Assembly (NCBI GenBank): GCA_933228675.1
Contig: OW121741.1
Location: forward strand, 24,028,724-24,092,723
DNA length: 64,000 bases
Direction of reading: 5' to 3'
Source: Stomorhina lunata
Lineage: Eukaryota > Arthropoda > Insecta > Diptera > Rhiniidae
Positions within the stretch are counted from its first letter, which is position 1, and each line of letters starts with the position of its first letter. The notes under the pieces are model-generated. The model saw nothing but the letters and a program-made list of their open reading frames with translations. It did no database searches and was not told the origin of the DNA. The translations under genes and the position numbers were made by a program. Positions 23,404-35,358 of this stretch are shown here, piece by piece.

Positions 23404-24960
23404 TTTTATACCCACCATCAAAAAGAATGGGGGGTATATTGATATCATGATTTAATAATTCTGAAGGTTGTTCCATTCTCTCTTTTTGTCGCCATGATAA
23501 CTTTCTGACGTTTGTTAGGATAGTAAAAGTTTGTGCTACCATATTTTTGGCGACAATCCCACTTTTCTAATATTTTATGATGACAAAATTTATGTAAATT
23601 TATGCATAAAAAACTTACGAATATTTGCGAAAAAGCTTCAATAAATAATCATACAATTTGTTCTAACTATATTTTCTTAATATTGAATGTCTTCATTATA
23701 TGCTTAACTTCAAAATTACACATTTTTGATAACTAATCCCATTGTATTACGTACCCCTTTTCTTAATGTGGCAACATTTTTCTTTCAATTGTTTTCAAAT
23801 ATCAAACTTCAAAAACCCAATATACTTCAAAATAATTTTGAAGAGAGAGAATGAAACTTCCTTGTTATTATTATTTCATGATTGATATTGTCATTCCGTT
23901 TGTAATTTCCTTAATATTGGCTCAAAAACCAAAACTGAAGTATATTCTGAATCCTTATAAAATTCTAAGACGACTAAGCGATGTCCGTCTGTCTGTCCGT
24001 CTGTCAGTCTGTTGTCGGCACGATAAAACCTTAACGATAGGAAATAGCTTACTGAAATTTGGTACAAAATTCTTCATTTCATGGAAAATTTTGGTATTGA
24101 ATTCGGTCAAAATTGGTTCACATTTGACCATAGCTCCCGTATAAACTCGTCTAGGCAAATCGCTTATTTGCTAATAAATGACAAATTATAACAGCTATGA
24201 TGATCTGGTATCTGGAAGTTTTACATAAGCGCTAGGCAGCATATAAAATTTCATTGAAATCGGTTTACATTTAACCATAGGTCCCATACAAAAAACTTAA
24301 GGAAACAGCCTTAATTCCACTTAAATGCCAACAAATGATAAACTGTAATAGCCACTAAATTTAGCTCAGTTAAGTCTTATGTGAATACTAGCCAGTGTGC
24401 AAAATTTTGTCACAATCGGTCACCATTTGACCATAGCTCCCATATAAAAAACTTACGGAAACACAAAAATATAAAAAGAAAAGGGGGTTTATGTCCGTCT
24501 GTCCGTCAGATAAAAGTGCGATAGCTCCTTAACTACAAGAGCTAGAGAGACAAAATTGTATTTTTGATATGTAACAGAGGTTGTGTACTGAAAATGGGCG
24601 AAATCGGTTCACATTTAGTTAGAGCACGCATATAACCCCGCCCCGGGAAACACGTGAATGCTGATAAATTAAATACAATTGTAATAGCTATGACGACTAA
24701 ATTTAGATTAGAGAAGTTTTATGCAACTATTGGTCGGTATATCAAATTTTATAGGAATCGGTCCATATTTGACTATAGCTTTCATATAAAAAACACTCCC
24801 GGAAACCAAAAAAAACTATAGCAAAGGTCAGTTAAAAGCTATTTAATCAGAAACTATGACAGCTATGGTCATTAAATTTTGTAAAAACAAGCTATATATA
24901 AATACCAGCCAGTGTGTCAAATTTTGTTACAATCGATCAACATTTGGCTATAATTCTTAT
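23404..24960 (+). mobile_element. Family-2 dipteran repeat, 3'-truncated, interrupted
   Basis: Starts TTTTTATACCCACCATCAAA with the hairpin ATACCC...GGGGTAT. After the inserted element (23446-23880) it continues CATTCCGTTTGTAATTTCC, then GACTAAGCGATGTCCGTC with a (GTCT/GTCC)n run at 23983-24010. Several blocks of the ATTTGACCATAGCTCCCATAT type follow. It ends near 24960, before the 3' tail seen in the copy at 60.3-62.4 kb. No coding frame, so non-autonomous. Confidence 0.85.
23446..23880. mobile_element. 435-bp hAT-like non-autonomous element with 8-bp target duplication
   Basis: Begins CATGATTTAATAAT and ends with the inverse of CATGAAATAATAAT. Further in, CATTCTCTCT occurs on both arms. 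It is flanked by ATTGATAT on both sides (23438-23445 and 23881-23888). The uninterrupted family-2 copy near 62.3 kb has the single site ATTGAGAT there. An 8-bp duplication is typical of hAT elements; other 8-bp groups are not excluded. No transposase. Confidence 0.85.
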
Positions 24961-25330
24961 ACATATACCCAGTAAAACTTTTCATTACCAAATAATGAGT
25001 TAAACAGTTAAACTATTGAACACGAACTACTTTCTCATTCGCTGTTTAAGTCATTACATTAACATGGGGATGTCATTTTAGGCAAGTACTTACCAATTGC
25101 AGAAAAGTAATGACTTGGGTAAGCAATTTGAAAGCAACATCAACAACAGCAACAACTTTTTTGTTGTTGTTTTATTAAAAACATATATTTTTAAACGAAA
25201 TACAAAATTTTTTTATGATCCTATGGGGGCTCGAACCCAGACCCTCCGACTGCTAGGCAGAGACTCTTCCACTGAGCTACTTCATATGTTGAAAACTTAG
25301 CAGCTTATAATTAATATAAACAATTTTTAT
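24961..25330. repeat. tRNA-like dispersed repeat (SINE-like)
   Basis: Begins CCCAGTAAAACTT where family 2 breaks off. It has repeated GTCATTA/TAATGACTT words and includes the tRNA-like part at 25222-25287. The right border is not clear. Confidence 0.45.
25222..25287 (-). ncRNA. tRNA-derived sequence, A and B boxes present
   Basis: On the minus strand TAGCTCAGTGGAAGAG matches the D-arm/A-box, and GGGTTCGAGCCCC matches the T-arm/B-box. Between them CTAGCAG could be an anticodon loop reading AGC. The acceptor stem does not pair and the anticodon stem has a mismatch, so it is a relic or the head of a SINE, not a working tRNA gene. Confidence 0.65.
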
Positions 25331-25404
25331 TTTTAGATCCAAAATCATGTGAAAATAACTTTGTTTTTTCCTGCTTTCAATAAATAGGCCCATTTCTTTG
25401 TTGT

Positions 25405-26460
25405 AGCCCGTTGGAAAGCTTTGGATTAAGGCATGGCCACTTAACTTTACGTGCACTGAAGGTCTTCGGTAACTATTTAGCTAGAGCTCCCAATAAGAGA
25501 TACCCTACTATAGCAGTCAGTATAGACAAAGCTATTGACATAGTCTGGGGGAATGGAATCATATTCAAGATGATGAATCTTAAATTTGATAGACATCTTT
25601 GCAGGATTGTGTTAAACTTTTTGCTTGGAAGAAAGTTCACTGTGAGGGTAGGTGATTGCCGCTCGAATGAAAAACTAGTGACAGTGGAGGTACCTCAGGA
25701 TTCTATTCTTGATCCTGTCCTTTGTTATATATTTGTGTATGATATCCCTTAGCCTCCAGAGGGTGACCTTCTTCTTACGTATGCGGATGATACTCTAATT
25801 GCCACATCAGATCCACGGGCAAGGAGTATTGATCAAAAATTTAATACATTTCTAGCAAAGTTGTCGGAATACTTCGGGAAGTGAAAGTTATGCCTAAATA
25901 TTCAGAAATCGGCAGGCGAAAATGTTTATATCCAAACAGAAGGTGGTACATTCCCCCTCTAATGATTGGTGGTGAGCTTCTTACTGTTTCAGATAGGATA
26001 AAATATTTGGGCGTAAACTTCCACGAAAACTTTGAGTTTTACCGGCACATTGACTTTTTATTGAAGCGCACAAAACGCACTTTTGCCACTTATCGAGGCA
26101 TTCTTGGTCTACAGGAGTGCTTGGATAGGAAAGTGAGTCTGCTACTCCACAGACAGATAATCCGCCCTCTCATATAATATGCCTTTCCGGTTTGGTTCAG
26201 AATTTCTTCTGATGGATATGTCTTGTTTGTCTTTAAAACGCAAACAGGGACCAGATGGAATTTACTACGGACCATCTACTAGGTTAGTTTACGCTGGGAT
26301 CAACTTTGATCGTATTAATGGCTACATGGTCAGTCGCACATAGCATTTTGACCTATCTGTTAATGAGTTAATCAATTTAAAGCCATATCTGTCCCCGATA
26401 GATCTTCTTACACCGAGAGATAATAACGTTCTTGACTTACTACCAGAGTGACACAAAACC
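25405..26460 (+). pseudogene. Jockey-like LINE reverse transcriptase, 5'-truncated and broken
   Basis: FGLRHGHLTLRALKVF, ISVDKAIDIVW-like motif A (read SIDKAIDIVWGNGIIFKM), LCRIVLNFLLGRKFTVRVGD, then VPQDSILDPVLCYIF, in which two Gly of the usual motif B have become Asp. LLLTYADDTLIATSDPRA holds the catalytic YADD at 25780-25791. A TAG lies at 25750 and a TGA at about 25881, where the family has Trp. After one frame change it continues GGELLTVSDRIKYLGVNFHE, then RTFATYRGILGLQECLDRKV and a stop near 26177. It is clearly a retrotransposon RT of the jockey-like type. The 5' part including the endonuclease is missing. Confidence 0.9.
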
Positions 26461-27257
26461 ATTTGTTTTATACATTTTTTTTTTTTCATGAAAAGAACTT
26501 TTGTTAAACTTTTTCCCACTGACCCTCTATGGCTTATAGCAGTAAAGTACACTTGGAAAATTAATGTTTATAAATTCTTGCAAACTTTCACAAACACACA
26601 CACACACAAACCTGCGTATAAGGTTATTTATATGTTAAAAAGTATCAAAAGAATAGTTGCCACCATCATGATCAACGACATCGTCGTTGGCATCATCATC
26701 ACCATCTAATGTTAAAAGACATGTGACAGCAGCAGCTACGATAGCAACAATAATAGTAATGTACAGTGGGAGGCAAAAATGTGATTCAACAAAAAAACAG
26801 TTTTGTAAAAAAATTATATAAATAATTAATATATACATTTAAAAAACATACTTTTGTCCAAACATACATACATATAAAGGATTTATTAATAAATATGGTA
26901 ATATTTCACAATTGATTTGGAAGCTCCTGGACATGTTTGTGAGTTGTATTCCAATATCGGTCCGATAAATTTAGAAATCAAATGGAGTTAAAATCTCTTA
27001 TGCCGTTAAAGAGATATACCTGAATTTTTCTTGATACTGTTGAAAATTTGTTTACTCCACTGAATATAACACCAAAAAATCAATAGCGTTAAATTCCACA
27101 TTATTAATACCACTCATAAATGCTAATAAAGCAACATAATCTGAAGCACGCTTTGATGTTAACACTCAACATAAAGTACTTCAAGTTTAGAGTCGACATT
27201 ATTTTGGATTAAGTGTTATAATCCTGTTTTAAAGCTATAGATTTATCGAATAAAATC
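26461..27257. other. Unassigned; (CA)n
   Basis: The first part may be the decayed LINE 3' end. (CA)n at about 26591-26607, and CATCATGATCAACGACATCG-type low-complexity near 26665. No gene. Confidence 0.45.
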
Positions 27258-28097
27258 AAAACAAGTAAGACAGCGCTATAGTCGGTCAAGCCGACCATAC
27301 GATACCCTTCACCACTTAGGTCAAAGGTGTTATTTTTCGTGTGTAAAGACAAATATTTGCTAAATTTTGCCATCATACAAACATTTTCTCAAAACTTATA
27401 TATTCAACCTGTTTCCGTCATTTGGACTTATATGAGAGCTAGGGTCAAATGTGGACCGATTATCTCGAAGTTTGGCAGATTAATTACAGTTGTTACAAAA
27501 ATTATGTATGCAAAAAATAGACTCAAAATTTCCATTATCTTTAGATTTACGAGCGTTTTAGTGATTTTTTGTCTCATTTAGTGCGTTTTTAAAGAAGAGT
27601 TTGTATGGGAGCTATGGTCAAATGTGGACCGATTTCAACAAAATTTGGTACAGTGATTTTAGTTGACATAAGCAGTATTTGTTTTAAATTTCATGAAAAA
27701 ATATTGATATTCGTGGCCAATATAGCAATTCCGGGAAGTGGGACCTATGGGAGGTACCATAAATAATGGACCAATTTTGACCAATTTCAATAGCCATGAT
27801 CCCATGATCCCATCCCCAAAAAAATGATCTGTGCCAAATTTCATCAAATTATCTTTAGAATTGCGACCTGTAGTTTGATTACAAGGTTTACATGGGGGTC
27901 CAGCCAGCCGGCCAGCCAGCCGTCCAGCCAGCCAGACGGACGGACGGACGGACGGACATCGCTAAATCGACTCAGAAAGTGATTCTAAGCCTATTGGTAT
28001 ACTAAAAGGTGGGTCTAAGACAAATATTTCTATGCGTTACAAACATCAGCACAAACTTATAATACCCTTTCCACCTATGGTGGTGAAGGGTATAAAA
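27258..28097 (-). mobile_element. Family-1 dipteran repeat, full length (copy E)
   Basis: Minus-strand copy, 840 bp. Its 3' tail is at 27258 (AAAACAAGTAAGACAGCG), the hairpin GGTCAAGCCGACC at about 27284, the microsatellite (GGAC)n/CCAGC at 27897-27957, and the 5' end TATAAAAA at 28097. It is the best copy for defining the family ends. Confidence 0.9.
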
Positions 28098-28467
28098 ATT
28101 GGTACTCCAATGTTACTAATAAAAGCCCTTGACAACTTAAGCACTTGATCGAAAAGCTCCAAATATTGGCAGAGTATATTATATGATCAGTAGAGTGAAA
28201 TATTTCTTGCACAGACCGTAGACCGGTTATTTAATGGTAAAATGGTGATGACTCGTCTATAAATTGATGTAGCAAAAATATTCCTACGTCACTCAAACGG
28301 GGCTACTATAATAGTTAATCCGATTTTAGCATTTTAGTGATAGCTTTTAAGATGTAAAGCGTTTTCCTATATTAAAATGTAATACAGAAAACAAATTTTT
28401 TGCATTGATATCATCGAATTTTTTTATTCGTTTTGAAGACCTATTGGAGCAATATAATATGAAATGT
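28098..28467. other. Unassigned spacer
   Basis: Nothing recognisable. Confidence 0.5.
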
Positions 28468-29345
28468 AACACTGCACAGTGGGATGGTTTAAAAATAGAA
28501 TGGAAATAATTCTGTAACTGCTAAACCGTTTGGCGAATTTACTTTTAATTAAGAAAATCGGTTTATATATAGATCAGATATTAGTAAAAAAATGGGTACA
28601 GTATGGGACCAAAATTTAAAATTTATTAGCTGTGTTCCAGAACTCCCAATACTGTGCAATATTGTACAAGTTTTAATCAGAAATTACAATTAAGTGTTCC
28701 TGTACTAAAAAAAATCTGTAATTAAGAACGAATTTGAAAAAATTCTAAAATTTTCTCCTTACAATAATTTACATGTTTTTGCCAGAAAAATTTTTCCTGG
28801 CAAACATTTAAAAATTTTCAAAAAAATATTTATGAATAAAAAACAAACAAATATTCTGAAAAATTGTTATAAAAAATTAAATACAGAAGAACTGAAATGT
28901 TTTTAACGGTTTTAAAAACATTTCATTGGATATTTTTCAAGTTAGATCAATTGTGGACTTAAATTTAGGTGTTTTGTGTTCCAGTGCTTCTATGTTAGTT
29001 TTGCTATTTGGGAGAGTAACTTCTAAATTACTCTCATTTGCAGGAACTCACCCAGAAAGTAAAGAAACAGACCTATTATTTGAAGTCGAATAACTTTTAA
29101 GCCGTAAGAGGCATGTAGTAATGTTTTTTGTAGATCTTGACCTATATATTCGTTATATAGTATGATTTTCTAAATTGGCTGGGAAATGACAATTATATAT
29201 CGTTTTTAGTGATTTATGAGTCCGAGGTGCCTAACTTTGGGGGTCGATTGTGCCGCCGCAGTACAATCTAGATTTTGCAGGTTCAAAACATAAGCTCCCC
29301 AACACTTCTGCTATATCCACATAACCATTCCACTTTGCACTGTTT
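28468..29345. mobile_element. About 880-bp inverted-repeat element
   Basis: The left end CACTGCACAGTGGGATGGTT and the right end, read on the other strand as CAGTGCAAAGTGGAATGGTT, form about 20-bp imperfect termini. The flanks are GTAA and TTAA, close to the TTAA of piggyBac-type elements, but one base off. No transposase frame. Confidence 0.6.
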
Positions 29346-29959
29346 AAATATCCGTCAAGAACTCTCTAGATGAAGCGCATTCTGGGCATTTTGGTTGTCT
29401 AAGAATGTGGATCATAAATTATGATGATGGTTATGATGATTTTAAGGATTTAAGAAAAACCCTCACCAACTGTCCAGTTTATATAACATTCACATACATA
29501 TGTATGGACCAAAGACGACAGCTCAAAATTCACACCCCCTATACTCTTTATATTAAAAGTCTTTCAAAATTGACCTAATTCGAAAATTTTGTTTATTCAT
29601 CCAGAAATAGGCTTCAGATGAAGATGATTTTTTGTGTAATACGTTTTACGAACAGAAAGAAATCGACTTTTTCAATGTTCTAATTCGGGCTATGGGGTAT
29701 TCTGAAGTCTATGTTCGAAGGACTAGCCTTGTTTCACACTTCTTAGGTAATTTCGAAACAAATTCGTTGTTTTTCTGGCATTGTATTACAACATCTTTCC
29801 TGCCCAGTGTAATTTGTTTTCTTTAGGTTTCCTTGAATTCCAGTGAAGATTAGGGCATCCCAGTGGGATTTTATATGAATTTTTTCTGCCTGGCGTTTAC
29901 AGCTTCCAGGTAACAACTCTATCCAATTCCTACTTAACTTTCTCTTAGTATATCCATTT
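29346..29959. other. Unassigned sequence
   Basis: A frame at 29632-29826 shows no domain. No repeats shared inside the window. Confidence 0.45.
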
Positions 29960-30215
29960 AACCAGACTTTGCTTGTTGAAGATTTAAGATGGAGTTATCT
30001 TGAGGCCATTCTGACTTATTATGCCTAAAGGGTAAGATAATTGTACTTGGCAAACTATGAAGCTGCAACGTCTATTCAAAATGTTAGGTCCGTTTCTATA
30101 TAGCATCCGCTGTACAAATTTGGCTTAAGCGCTTGGACTCATCACCCATTATCTCAGCACTTATGATGTTTTAAGCATGAAAAAATAACACTACAATATA
30201 CAACTCCAAGGCATG
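29960..30215 (+). repeat. Unknown dispersed repeat, copy 1
   Basis: Diverged match to 42785-43085. Shared words include GTTGAAGAT, AAGATAATTGT, CTTGG/CTTGC, GCAACGTCT/GCAGCGTCT and ATACAACTCCAAGG/ATACTACTCCAAGG in the same order. No frame is conserved well enough to name it. Confidence 0.6.
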
Positions 30216-30730
30216 ACTATGAGAGAAGTCCAAGTGCTACAACAGTTGGCACAAAGCTTTTGGAGGTGCCTTGCCCGTATCTTAGCTTTAGGTGTAAAAG
30301 CTAAACTTACGTACCTACATAAATGGTCTGTATTTATAACCAGTTAAGGTTAAAGGCCGAGCATATTTTAGAATTCCATGTGCTTCGATCTTGTGCGCAT
30401 ATTCTCCAATTTTGTAGGCCAACCTTTATATGATCTATTTGGTCTTTCCGTGGAAGAATTTATTTTTCCAGGAGTGTGTTACTAGTCCGACGCCCTAACC
30501 CATATTTTACCGTTCTTATGGGAGAACTCGCGGCACCCAAAAACTAAAGCTTTACATAATTTGAAAGTGAATTTTTGTGTATGATCTCCCTAAATAGAGA
30601 TGTACTAGAGCCAAATTGGGATTGTTTGGCTTGATTAGATTTGTTGAAAGGAGAAAAGTGATCAGTGTTTACTCGCTGTCAAAGGATACAGCGATAACAT
30701 TACTTCAGCTGTATATGACATTAAAATATA

Positions 30731-31343
30731 CAACCTGTCCCACGATGTCGAACGAAAGATTATGCAAAGAAAGTAAGTCACCCATTTTCGTTCGAATAAG
30801 CGTCCCACTATCTTTCGACTTATCGTTCTTCTGGCTTTACGTCTTGAAACGTAAAATATTTGAAAATTGTCAAATTTCAATGTTGCCTAATCTACAGTTC
30901 GACAAATTTAAAAACATTTTAAGAAAAAAAGCACTGAAATTTGTAAATTTTACTATTAATATACAACATTGTGCATTCAAATTTTTCCAAAATATTTTTT
31001 TAATACAATTTAAACGAATCTCTGTAGGCTATTCTTGTGGAAAATGTTAAAATTTTTTTTCAATAAAATAAAGTTCTTTTTTTTTTAAATAATAAAGTTT
31101 TTTACGCTTTTTTTGATGAAAACGAAAGCTAAAACATGTGTGAGTGATTTTGACATATGTTTTCGTGTAGCTGACAGATAAATGACATGGTGGGACGCAA
31201 TTTTATATTAAAGTGTTTACGTTATCGTTCGCATTCATTTTCGTTCGACTTGTCGTACTAAAAACTTTTAGTGGGACGCAAATCAGCTGTTTTTCGTTGA
31301 GAATGCAAACGATTGAAAACGTTCGATATCGTGGGATAGGCTG
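30731..31343. mobile_element. 613-bp inverted-repeat element, Harbinger-like
   Basis: The left end CAACCTGTCCCACGATGTCG and the right end, as CAGCCTATCCCACGATATCG, are inverted repeats. A second inner pair uses GCGTCCCACTA (about 30799 and 31266). ATA flanks both sides (30728-30730 and 31344-31346), a possible 3-bp target duplication. The frames at 30616-31050 and 31203-31715 cross its borders and are not supported as genes. Confidence 0.75.
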
Positions 31344-32096
31344 ATAGTATTTGTAGTTTTCAGTACGATCTTTTAACAAATACAACATTTGGATAAAATT
31401 TGGGCCATTTGACTCAAATTGGTTTGCTAGGGGCAGATCCGAACCTATTGTCGCATAAGATGGTGATAAACAAGTAGAGAGGGAATAGTTTAAGAGTGCT
31501 CTCAGAGGCATTACTAAGAACACGTTTCTCACTATGGCGAGGTAAATCCATATTAAACCGAGAAATCCCCCCGATACGGCAGCAGCTGCAAGTGGTGTCT
31601 TATATATGCGAGAACATCCTGATGAATGGAAATTCGCGAAATTAATTTCAAGCTGCTTTATTTTGCTACACACTGTATTTTGCAACATACTTATAATCAT
31701 GTCAAAAGCATACAACAGAAGCTAAGAGTAGTTGCAGCAAATAAACGGAGAAAAAACTAGGTTTTTAACATTTTTGCTGTGTGACAACAGTTGCTGTTGT
31801 CACATACTCGTTGCAACAGCAAAAACATAGCAATATGCAAACCTACATACATGTATGAATGTGTATATAAAGAGACATATAACAGAGACATAGTTTTACA
31901 CACTTTCTTGCAGGCATTTTTATAAAAAACCAAAATACAAACAAAGATACACAGCAACCCTGCAGTTCTAAATTGCTGGGATGTCTCCTATACCCGTGAG
32001 AATGCTTTTTTTTTCCTTAAAAAGACATATGGATTACTTTGAGACAATATCTAGCTATCTCTTGGCTGTATAAAAAGCGGCTACCACTAAGGATAT
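31344..32096. other. Unassigned sequence
   Basis: Part of a 170-codon minus-strand frame (31203-31715) lies here, with a stretch TPLAAAAVSGGFLGLIWIYL. It runs into the neighbouring mobile element and I see no homologous domain, so it is left uncalled. Confidence 0.4.
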
Positions 32097-32470
32097 TGTT
32101 ACGTTTTTCCTTTAAAAACGTGGAAAGAATATTTTTTTTTTTTGTAAATAACCGTAAACAAAACTGAAAGACCTTATGTAGTTTTACAAATTAATAGTTT
32201 TATTAGCTTTAGAGTTAATCACTTAAACACACTTCACAAAATTGTTTTACAAATGTTCTTAGTCACACTGTTCTCTTATACGCGTTTCAATTAAAACTGT
32301 TCCCACAATACTCGTCCATCGGCCTTAAGAGAGTGTCTAGCAATTTCTGCAGACGTAAACAAAGAGCTTTTGTCGTTGATTACACTAAAAATGTGGTTTA
32401 CGAAAGTTCATGCATGTTCCAATATATTCTCACATGATCAAGAATACACTCACACATATGTTGTACAAAC

Positions 32471-33621
32471 CAGCGTTGCCACTTTAGGCGTAATTACACA
32501 TATCATGTGTAATTTTTAAGTTCATGTGTAACTTATGTGTAATTAAAATTTTTGTCGTTTTTGAGTGCTAGCTTTCGTAATATTTAGTTTTCAACACATG
32601 CATTTGAAAAAGGAAATATTTGTACGTCCCTTTCGAAATCGAAATAATTAATATAATGCAAACTTTTCAATGTAACTACATTCATAAAAATGGATGTCTT
32701 AAAATCCCAATACTTATTGGAAAAAAAATATGCTTCAAGATAGCCGAGAGTTTTATAGCCGAGAGTTTTATATCGTCAAATTAAAAAAAAAAACATTTAT
32801 AGCCTGTTTCACAATTTCAAAAGAAAATCTACTCGAAAGAAAATGAGTAACTCGAATTCGAATTAATTTTGGTTTCACTATTTCGAAGCCTATAGTTCGT
32901 TTCTATTCGAAAGCTAAATATCAAGTGACTCATTTTGATATTTGCTTTCATATTGTTGGTAACTTGTTCGAAATAGTGAAACAGAAATTTGTATGAAAAT
33001 ACTTACGTTTTCTTTCGACTTATCTTTCGCATAAAATAAAGTTAGGGAAACGAAAAACAAATTTCTTTCTTATAGGATAAGAAAGAAAGCATTCTTTCGA
33101 GATAGTGGAACTGGCTATTAATTTTAGTGACGATATTTATACAATTGTGGATATTGTGCACTCTTAGATTTTAAAATTTTGGGCTTCACAGCAATTTGGA
33201 GCCAGAAGATTATTTTATTTCTGATTTAAAGAATACCTTGGAAGACAGATTGTTTCCTACTTTGTAAAAAGTTATTAGCTATTATTAAATTTCGTCGTAT
33301 TTGAACGCTGCTGCCAAGGAACTACTTTAACACTCGTTAATGTAATGACCTATCATGTGCCGCGAGTTCTCCCATATGTTAGAAGGGGACGTCCGAAACA
33401 TTGATGAAAAGACCATGTGGAGGAAAGTCTTTCAAAATTTGGCCTACGAAATTTGATCGAAATGCAAAGAATTCTAAAATTTGCTCGGCTTTTGACCTTA
33501 ACAAGTTGTAAATATAGGCCAAGTAAGTATTTTGCCAAAAAAAGCATGTGTAGTTCCTAATTTCATGTGTAATTTTGGTATGATACATGTGTAATTTAAC
33601 ATTTAGTTGGTGGCAACACTG
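32471..33621. mobile_element. 1151-bp hAT-like element inside the LTR
   Basis: Termini CAGCGTTGCCAC and, on the other strand, CAGTGTTGCCAC. Flanked by GTACAAAC (32463-32470) and GTACAAAT (33622-33629). The empty site in the other LTR copy reads GTACAAAT, so this is an 8-bp target duplication. CATGTGTAAT-type words are repeated near both ends. No transposase frame. Confidence 0.9.
32800..33117. mobile_element. 318-bp inverted-repeat element inside the hAT-like element
   Basis: Left end TAGCCTGTTTCACAATTTC and inverted right end TAGCCAGTTCCACTATCTC, both followed by AAAGAA. TTA on each side (32797-32799 and 33118-33120) fits the 3-bp TWA duplications of PIF/Harbinger elements. Third level of nesting. 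Confidence 0.8.
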
Positions 33622-33838
33622 GTACAAATAGATTATCTAAAGTTAACAGTAGCAGGGAGAGAGAGAATGTAAATAAAAGAGAAAAATTTTGCTATACTCT
33701 TTACAGAACATAAGAGAAACATGTTGCTCCGCTTATAGATACAAACAGAACAACAACAACATCAACCGAAATATTCTAGAAAACTAGGGGAAAAATTAAA
33801 AGTAGTAAACTTTGCACAATGGGGCGGATAACTTAACA

Positions 33839-34803
33839 ATTTGTGACAATATGTTCTAATCACTTGGAATTTCAACGTTTTTGGAGACAGTTCTTCACTT
33901 GTGTACTACCGGGCAATGAAGTGGATATTTCTGCAGTAGCTGCTGTTGTTGTAAGTTTACATGACTGCATGTGAAATTCGTTATATGCAAATGAATTACA
34001 ATTATGATAAACGTCACCAGTTGTCCGGAAGTTGCAACTAGTAAATTGACAGTACCACTAGTATGACAGCATGGGAGACAGTGTTATGCATACATTTAAA
34101 TAAAAATACATATAATATTTTTCCTCTTTATACATTTCAACATTTTCCATTTGACTCCTGTTTTCAGCAAACAAACGAGTACAACATGTAGCTTTTGTGA
34201 AAAAACGCGCAATTTCATGTAGTTTTTCACAGTTTTCGCTACTTTAACACTCTGTCATGAGAAGTGCAAACATCAAGTTTTGTTCTTTTTTTTTTGGTTT
34301 GTTGCTGCAATACGCTAAAAAGACAATTTAAATGCAGTTTTTTTTAATAGTAAATAATTCTGTTAAATACACACCATCACCAATATGCTCATGTTAAAAC
34401 TAAAGGCCCCTGAGGGGCCAAAGGAAAGGCGAGGAGGAGGAGGTTAATGGTGACAGAGGCAAGCGAGTAAAACGCGTTCTTTGGTAATTACATGTTACTT
34501 TATTTGCTGCACTTAATATAATTAATGATCTTGTTTTTGCTGTTGTTTAATTAAATAAAATTGTCAGTTTAACAGCCAACGGCTACAATAAATTGATTAC
34601 ATTGACAAACGGAAATTGATAATTTACATTTAATGTTTTAATGTCATTATGTTGAAATACTTTAAATGAGTGTGTGGATTTTTTTTCATTTGCTGCAATT
34701 ACATTGGACCATAAATTTTCTTCTTTTAGCTTGGAAGCTGTTAATTCTTGAACGGATTAAGAAATGTTAAGAATTTGATGTCTTTGCTAGAATCTTGTCA
34801 AGT
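33839..34803. other. Unassigned; short GC palindrome
   Basis: GGCCCCTGAGGGGCC at about 34405-34419 is a 6-bp stem with a 3-base loop, followed by a GGAGGA-rich stretch. No gene. Confidence 0.5.
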
Positions 34804-35358
34804 TTTTATACCCTTCACCACCATAAGGGGAAAGGGTATTATAAGTTTGCGCTGATGTATGTAACGCATAGAAATATTTGTCTTAGACCCAACTTTAAGT
34901 ATACCAATAGGCTTAGAATCAATTTCTGACTCTATTTAGCGATGTCAGTCCGTCCGTCTGGACGGCTAGCTGGACCCCCATGTAAACCGTCAAAATCGCT
35001 CCAATATTTGTGGTACCTTCCATAGGTCCCACTTCCCTGAATCGATATTTTGGCCACAAATATCAATATTTTTTCCTGAAATTTAAAAAAAAATACTGCT
35101 TATGTCAGCCAAAATTACTGAACCAAATTTCGTTGAAATCGGTCCTCATTTGACCATAGCTCTCATACAAACTCTTCTATCAAAAAGCACTAAATTCTAA
35201 AACGCTCACAAATCTGAAGATAACAAGAATTTTGAGTTTATTTTTGACATACATAATTCTTGTAAAAACTGTAATCAATTTGCCAAATTTCGAGATAATC
35301 GGTCCACATTTGACCCTAACTCTCATATAAGTCCAAATGACGGAAACAGCTTAAATAT
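34804..35358 (+). mobile_element. Family-1 dipteran repeat, left part (copy F)
   Basis: Starts TTTTTATACCCTTCACC and has a reduced GTCC block (34947-34960). It lacks the part that usually follows the CTGGACCCCCATGTAAACC block (the rest of the ATTCTAAAGATAA section). It runs to GACGGAAACAGCTTAAATA, where a mariner-superfamily element is inserted. Confidence 0.85.

Larger units (their letters stand above)
32097..33838 (-). mobile_element. Solo LTR (copy 1), interrupted
   Basis: Minus-strand LTR beginning TGTTAAGTTAT (33838) and ending GTAACA (32097): the TG...CA ends of LTR retrotransposons. Without its insertion it is about 583 bp. Matched along its length by 58496-58993: GAGCAACATGTTTCTCTT, CTTGATCATG, AACATGCATGAAC, ACGCGTATAAGAGAACAGTG and AAAGGAAAAA(C/G)GTAACA occur in both. 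It has an AATAAA signal near 32200 on the minus strand. No internal gag/pol region is next to it. Confidence 0.85.

Noticed and set aside
25222..25287. Functional tRNA-Ala gene (AGC)
   Set aside because: The internal promoter boxes are good, but the acceptor stem does not pair and the anticodon stem has a mismatch.
31203..31715. 170-codon minus-strand frame as a membrane protein gene
   Set aside because: It overlaps the end of an inverted-repeat element, shows no domain, and one hydrophobic stretch is not enough.
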